55,298 nucleotides of DNA, taken from NCBI GenBank assembly GCA_903970395.1, contig CAJCIM010000100.1, positions 1-55,298 of the forward strand, read 5' to 3'. This document shows positions 50,871 through 55,298 of this stretch, in pieces. The stretch's first letter is position 1, and each line of letters begins with the position of its first letter. Both the position numbers and the translations under genes were made by a program. The notes beneath the pieces were generated by a model that was given only the letters and a program-made list of their open reading frames with translations, ran no database searches and was not told where the DNA came from. Source of the stretch: Acidobacteriaceae bacterium (GTDB lineage: Bacteria; Acidobacteriota; Terriglobia; Terriglobales; Acidobacteriaceae).

Positions 50871-53800
50871 TCACTGCTTCAAAACCGGCCCTAGCCACCT
50901 ACCCGTATACGACTCCTTCACCTTCGCAACATCCTCCGGAGTGCCTGTCGCCACCACTTGTCCGCCGCCGCTGCCACCCTCGGGGCCCATATCGATCACC
51001 CAGTCCGCACACTTGATCACGTCCAGGTTGTGCTCGATCACCAACAGAGAACCGCCGCCCTCAATCAGCTTGTGGAACGCCGCTAGCAGCGTCGCCACAT
51101 CTTCAAAGTGCAGCCCTGTCGTCGGCTCATCCAGGATGTACAGCACCCGGTTTGTCGCCTTCCGTGCCTCCACTCTAGCTGACTCCGTCCGCGACCCAAC
51201 AGGCCCACTCGCCCGCACCGTCGCCAGGTGCTGCGCGAGCTTCACTCGCTGAGCCTCGCCGCCGCTTAGCGTCGTTGCGCTCTGTCCCAGCCGCACATAG
51301 CCTAGTCCAACCTCTTCCAGCACGGCCAACTTGTCCACAATCTTCGCGTGCCCAGCAAAATACACCAGAGCCTCGCGAACCGTCATCCCTAGCACCTCGT
51401 GGATGTTCTTCCCTTTGTACTTCACCTCAAGGATGGACGCTTTGTAACGCGTTCCGTTGCACTCCTCGCAAGGCAATTCGACATCGGCGAGAAACTGCAT
51501 CTCCACCGTAACGGTTCCATCTCCCTCGCAGACATTGCAGCGACCGCCCGGCACGTTGAAGCTGAACGACCCAGCTGTGAGTCCCTTGCGCCGCGCATCC
51601 GGCTGCACCGCAAACAGCTCGCGAATCGCATCGAACGCCTTTATGTACGTCACCGGGTTCGACCGTGGCGTCCTTCCAATCGGCGACTGGTCCACCAGCA
51701 CTACATCGGTTACGAAGTTCGTCCCACTCAACTCGCGATACAGCCCTGCTGTCTCACGTTTCTCGGTATCGCCCGTCTCATCCGCCTGCCCTAGCCACTG
51801 CATCAGCGCACGGTGCAGCACCTGGTGGATCAGCGTCGACTTGCCCGACCCCGAAACTCCCGTCACGCAGCACAGCAGACCCAGCGGAATCTCCACATCC
51901 ACGCCGCGCAGATTGTGGATGCGAGCGCCCTTCAGTACCAGCTTCTCGCGTCCCGGTTCACGCCGCAGCTTCGGCACCGCAATCTTCGCGCGTCCGCTCA
52001 GGTACTTGCCCGTCAGCGACGCCGGATTCTTGCTCACCTCATCCACCGTGCCCGACGCCAGCAGCCTTCCACCCAGCTCACCCGCACCCGGACCAAGATC
52101 CAGCAGATGGTCCGCCGCACGAATCACATCCGGATCATGCTCCACCACAAGAATGGTGTTTCCCAGATCACGCAACTCTTCCATGATCGTGATCAGTTTT
52201 GCTGTATCGCGCGAGTGCAGCCCAATCGAAGGCTCATCGAGCACATACAGCGCACCCACCAGCCGCGATCCCAACGAAGTCGCAAGCTGAATGCGCTGCG
52301 ACTCGCCACCACTCAGCGTGGAACTCAACCGGTCGAGCGTCAGATACTCCAGCCCAACCTGCTCCAGAAAGTGCACCCGTTGCCGCACCTCTTCCAGAAT
52401 CTTCCCGGCGATCTCCATCTGCGACGGACTCAGCGTCAACGCGTCGAAGAAGTCTTCCGCCTCGGTGATCGTCAGCGAACTAACTTCGCAGATGTTGCGG
52501 CCCTGTAGCAGCACTGCGCGAGCCTCAGCCCGCAGCCGCTGTCCACGGCACTCTGGACACGTCGCATACCCGCGATACTTCGACAGAAACACGCGCACAT
52601 GCAGCTTGTATTTCTTGCGCTCCAGCTCTGCGAAGAACCCGCGTATCCCCGCCCAGCTGCCACGTCCTTCTTCAATGAACAGCCGCTGCGCATCGGTCAG
52701 GTCATACCATGGCACATCCATCGGCACGCCTTCGCTCTTGGCTGCGCGACGCATCTCGGCATGCCATGGCCGATATTTCGGCTTCGTCCACGGATCGATA
52801 GCGCCCTCTTCCAGCGTCTTCGACCGGTCCGGCACAATCAGGTTCGGATCGAAATCGATCGTGTTCCCAAACCCCTGGCACCGCGGGCACGCTCCAAATG
52901 GATTATTGAAGCTGAACAGCCGCGGCTCCGGCTCACGATACGCACGATGGCAACTCTCGCACTCAAACGCAGCCGAGTATCGCATCGTCCGCGCCGCCTC
53001 ATCCTCACGAGGAACCGTACGAAACACAATCTCGCCACCCTCGCGATATCCCATTTCAATCGCATCCACCAGCCGAGACCGAACCTCCGCGCTCAGCGCC
53101 AGCCGGTCGACCAGCACATAGATCGGTCGCGAAAAATCCAGCTCCAGCAAAGACTCCGGCGCAGAGAACTCCACAATCTTCCCCGCCGAAGAGCCGCCAC
53201 TGTTGGGTGCCCCGTTCATGGCGTCAGCCTTACCGTCGACATAAGTGGGGTGCGAATCTTCCCCCTGCCACAGCCGATTGAACCCTCTACGCCGCAGCTC
53301 ACCCAGCCGCTCCTTCATCGACTCGGTAAGATCCACCACCGGCTCAGCCTTGACCTTCGTCACTTTCTTCGCAGCCGCTTTCTTCGGAGCAGCCTTCACC
53401 TCGGCCTCACCCTCAGCCACCGCCGGCTCAGGCCCCCGCAACGGCTCCAGCTTCACCTCGGTCCGCACGATAGGGAACAGCGCATATACCCGCGTCCCTT
53501 CAGGCTGCTGCAGCACGCGTGTCACAATCTCATCCACCGAGTCCCGCCGCACCACACCGCCGCAGTGCAGACAAGTCACCGTCCCGCAGCGTGCAAACAG
53601 CAGCCGCAGATAGTCGTAGATCTCCGTAGCCGTCGCCACCGTGCTGCGCGGGTTACGAGTCTGGTTCTTCTGCTTGATCGCAATCGCCGGCGCCAGCCCG
53701 TCCATAAAGTCGACGTCCGGCTTCTCAATCCGCTCCAGGAACTGCCGAGCGTACGCCGACAGGCTCTCGACATATCGCCGCTGCCCCTCGGCATACACGG

Positions 53801-53933
53801 TATCGAACGCCAGCGAACTCTTGCCTGACCCCGACACGCCGCTCACGACCGTCAGCGCATTGTGTGGAATCTCCACATCAATGCCCTTCAGGTTGTGCGT
53901 CCGTGCCCCCCGAATTACGATCTGATCATTCAC
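50871..53933 (-). CDS. uvrA: excinuclease ABC subunit A (UvrA)
   Basis: UvrA (1020 residues), damage-recognition ATPase of nucleotide excision repair. Two ABC modules: Walker A GVSGSGKSSLAFDTVY (32-47) and GVSGSGKSTLIHQVL in the second half, each with an ABC signature (TLSGGESQRIQLA; TLSGGEAQRVKLA). Zinc-binding cysteines include CLHC at 121-124, CESC, CPRC, and CNVC with CEEC. The protein is ~75 residues longer than usual because of a Lys/Ala/Glu-rich insert at about 161-203 and a second at about 226-258, both within the first domain's insertion region. Confidence 0.96.
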   Translation of the reverse strand: MNDQIVIRGARTHNLKGIDVEIPHNALTVVSGVSGSGKSSLAFDTVYAEGQRRYVESLSAYARQFLERIEKPDVDFMDGLAPAIAIKQKNQTRNPRSTVATATEIYDYLRLLFARCGTVTCLHCGGVVRRDSVDEIVTRVLQQPEGTRVYALFPIVRTEVKLEPLRGPEPAVAEGEAEVKAAPKKAAAKKVTKVKAEPVVDLTESMKERLGELRRRGFNRLWQGEDSHPTYVDGKADAMNGAPNSGGSSAGKIVEFSAPESLLELDFSRPIYVLVDRLALSAEVRSRLVDAIEMGYREGGEIVFRTVPREDEAARTMRYSAAFECESCHRAYREPEPRLFSFNNPFGACPRCQGFGNTIDFDPNLIVPDRSKTLEEGAIDPWTKPKYRPWHAEMRRAAKSEGVPMDVPWYDLTDAQRLFIEEGRGSWAGIRGFFAELERKKYKLHVRVFLSKYRGYATCPECRGQRLRAEARAVLLQGRNICEVSSLTITEAEDFFDALTLSPSQMEIAGKILEEVRQRVHFLEQVGLEYLTLDRLSSTLSGGESQRIQLATSLGSRLVGALYVLDEPSIGLHSRDTAKLITIMEELRDLGNTILVVEHDPDVIRAADHLLDLGPGAGELGGRLLASGTVDEVSKNPASLTGKYLSGRAKIAVPKLRREPGREKLVLKGARIHNLRGVDVEIPLGLLCCVTGVSGSGKSTLIHQVLHRALMQWLGQADETGDTEKRETAGLYRELSGTNFVTDVVLVDQSPIGRTPRSNPVTYIKAFDAIRELFAVQPDARRKGLTAGSFSFNVPGGRCNVCEGDGTVTVEMQFLADVELPCEECNGTRYKASILEVKYKGKNIHEVLGMTVREALVYFAGHAKIVDKLAVLEEVGLGYVRLGQSATTLSGGEAQRVKLAQHLATVRASGPVGSRTESARVEARKATNRVLYILDEPTTGLHFEDVATLLAAFHKLIEGGGSLLVIEHNLDVIKCADWVIDMGPEGGSGGGQVVATGTPEDVAKVKESYTGRWLGPVLKQ

Positions 53934-53997
53934 TCTTTAGCTTCTGTCTCTTTGTCTGTCATTCCCGAGGAAATCTGCGTTTGTCTTCTCTAGCCCT

Positions 53998-54486
53998 CTA
54001 CTCGCTACTTCTCTGCGGTCGCGCCATCTCTAGCAGCAACAAACACGCGCCCACCACAATCGCCGAATCCGCCACATTGAAATCAGGCCAGTGGTAATGG
54101 AAGATGTGGACCTCCAGAAAGTCCACCACATACGCATACCGTATGCGGTCGTACATATTCCCAATTGCACCGCCCAGGATCAGCGCCAGCGCCACTGCAG
54201 CAACACTCATCTGCTGGCCCAGTCGCCAGATCAGCACCAGCACCACCACCACGGCCACAATCGAAAACGCGACCAGCAGGTTCCTCACCAGCGCCGGATT
54301 GTGAACGCCCTCAAACAAGCTGAACGCAGCGCCTGTATTCAGCAGGTGCGAGATCCGAAATCTATGCGGCCAGATCGTAATCCCTTGTCCGATGTTGACA
54401 TGGTTCTCCACCCATATCTTCGTCACACGGTCCAGCACAATCACCAGAGCCGCAATCACCAACATCACCCAACGCCTGTCGCGCAT
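53998..54486 (-). CDS. lspA: lipoprotein signal peptidase LspA
   Basis: LspA (162 residues) cleaves prolipoprotein signal peptides. Four hydrophobic segments; the two catalytic aspartates are in GNMYDRIRYAYVVDF and DFNVADSAIVVGA; HLLNTGAAFSLFEG is the conserved substrate loop. Its ATG shares one base with the ileS stop (TAATG), the common ileS-lspA coupling. Confidence 0.96.
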   Translation of the reverse strand: MRDRRWVMLVIAALVIVLDRVTKIWVENHVNIGQGITIWPHRFRISHLLNTGAAFSLFEGVHNPALVRNLLVAFSIVAVVVVLVLIWRLGQQMSVAAVALALILGGAIGNMYDRIRYAYVVDFLEVHIFHYHWPDFNVADSAIVVGACLLLLEMARPQRSSE

Positions 54487-55298
54487 TAAACCGTTCCTTC
54501 CGTAGCTTCAAAACCAATTGCATCGAGAGCATCAGCACACCGGGCACACACGTCAGGCCAGCGTCCATCGCTGCCCACATCGGACACCACGCGCCAGCAC
54601 CGCCCGCACTTAGCTCCGTCCGCAACACGTGTCTCAATCAGCACAGCCTTTGCGCCCTCGCTCGCGCCGACCACCTGCACCGTCGCCTGCGACACGTTGA
54701 AGAACTCCGCCAGCGCCGTCTCATACTTCATCAGCACCGCCACCGCATCCGAGCCCTCGGTCGCAATCACCGTCACGGTCGCCTCCAGGCTCTTGCCAAT
54801 CGTCTTTGCGGCACGCATCGCCTCCAACTCCACCATCACCAGCGACCGCACTTCCAGCAACTGCTCCCATTCGCGCTCGATCCCCGCTACCGTCCCCGGC
54901 ACAATCTCCAGCATCGTCGGAAACAGCGCCGTGTGCACACTTGCCGTGCGGTCGTCCATCTTCGGTAGATACTGCCATACCTCATCTGCCGTAAACGAAA
55001 GAATCGGAGCAATCAACCGCGTCAGAGCTTCAGCAATCCGCCACATCGCCGTCTGCGCACTGCGCCGTTCGCGACTCTTGGGAGCGAACGTGTACAACCG
55101 GTCCTTCACCACATCCAGATAAAGCGCGCTCAGATCCGAATTCGTAAACTCATTCAGCGCCTGATACGCCCGATGAAATTCGAACTCGTCATATGCCTTC
55201 CGAATCGCCGCATCCAGCTCTGCGGTCCGAGCCAAAATGTACTGGTCCAGCGGCTGCATCACGCTCCACTCCACCGCATCCTTTGCAGGATCGAACCC
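54486..55298 (-). CDS. ileS: isoleucyl-tRNA synthetase, C-terminal part
   Basis: The frame is open through the right edge, so this is the last 270 residues of IleS. It covers the end of the editing/anticodon-binding region: PLDQYILARTAELDAAIRKA, LSALYLDVVKDRLYTFAPKS and LIAPILSFTADEVWQYLPKM, and ends with the zinc-binding module CGRCW followed by CARCADAL. The N-terminal catalytic domain with HIGH and KMSKS lies outside the window. First gene of the - strand run ileS-lspA-uvrA. Confidence 0.95.
   Translation of the reverse strand, partial: GFDPAKDAVEWSVMQPLDQYILARTAELDAAIRKAYDEFEFHRAYQALNEFTNSDLSALYLDVVKDRLYTFAPKSRERRSAQTAMWRIAEALTRLIAPILSFTADEVWQYLPKMDDRTASVHTALFPTMLEIVPGTVAGIEREWEQLLEVRSLVMVELEAMRAAKTIGKSLEATVTVIATEGSDAVAVLMKYETALAEFFNVSQATVQVVGASEGAKAVLIETRVADGAKCGRCWRVVSDVGSDGRWPDVCARCADALDAIGFEATEGTV

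Noticed and set aside
52599-53828. 409-codon + strand open frame inside uvrA
   Set aside because: Antisense shadow of uvrA, highly Arg/His/Pro rich and low complexity.

Overview
The window reads as a chromosomal segment of a motile, diderm bacterium with σ54- and σ28-controlled flagella. It is most likely an acidobacterium of the Terriglobia (Terriglobus/Granulicella/Edaphobacter type). That placement is inference, from the mix of protein families, the class-like flagellar control and the small intergenic palindromes; no rRNA or marker-gene comparison was possible. Outer-membrane (L) and periplasmic (P) ring genes show a two-membrane envelope.

Bases 1-37326 are an almost uninterrupted flagellar locus, all on the + strand: the end of a first MotB; an OmpR-type regulator; a σ54 control module (an NtrC-like ATPase without a DNA-binding domain, a PAS histidine kinase, a full NtrC-type regulator); rod/basal-body genes flgB-flgC-fliE-fliF-fliG-fliH-fliI-fliJ; hook genes fliK-flgD-flgE; a switch/export block fliN-like-fliO-fliP-fliQ-fliR-flhB-flhA; fliA (σ28), fliM, fliN; a stand-alone MshEN-like (GspE N-terminal) protein; flgF-flgG-flgA-flgH-flgI-flgJ; flgM-flgN-flgK-flgL; flagellin fliC; fliD-fliS; and a second stator pair motA-motB. 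Most neighbours overlap by ATGA/GTGA or lie within a few bases.

Reading the promoters gives a coherent hierarchy. A consensus-perfect σ54 element (TGGCACG-N4-TTGCA) precedes the kinase/regulator/basal-body operon, with further σ54-like elements before fliK, the fliN-like gene and flgF. σ28-like elements precede flgM and fliC. The kinase and two σ54 activators would thus drive hook-basal-body genes, while FliA/FlgM gate filament genes. I see no flhF, flhG, fliL or chemotaxis genes here.

Bases 37327-46688 are mixed accessory and housekeeping genes: a CLC-F-type fluoride/proton antiporter (- strand) behind a fluoride riboswitch that overlaps a spurious N-terminal extension; a secreted HExxH metallopeptidase; a 58-codon remnant of a PL7 alginate lyase; miaB with a palindromic insertion in its TRAM region; a bifunctional-nuclease-domain protein; a stand-alone LigD-type phosphoesterase; a GT9 glycosyltransferase; aroA; a frameshifted PhnB-like VOC pseudogene; and hpt.

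Bases 46689-55298 hold lgt (+ strand) and then a long - strand run: ileS (partial)-lspA-uvrA-TPR protein-two small secreted proteins-SprT-like metallopeptidase.
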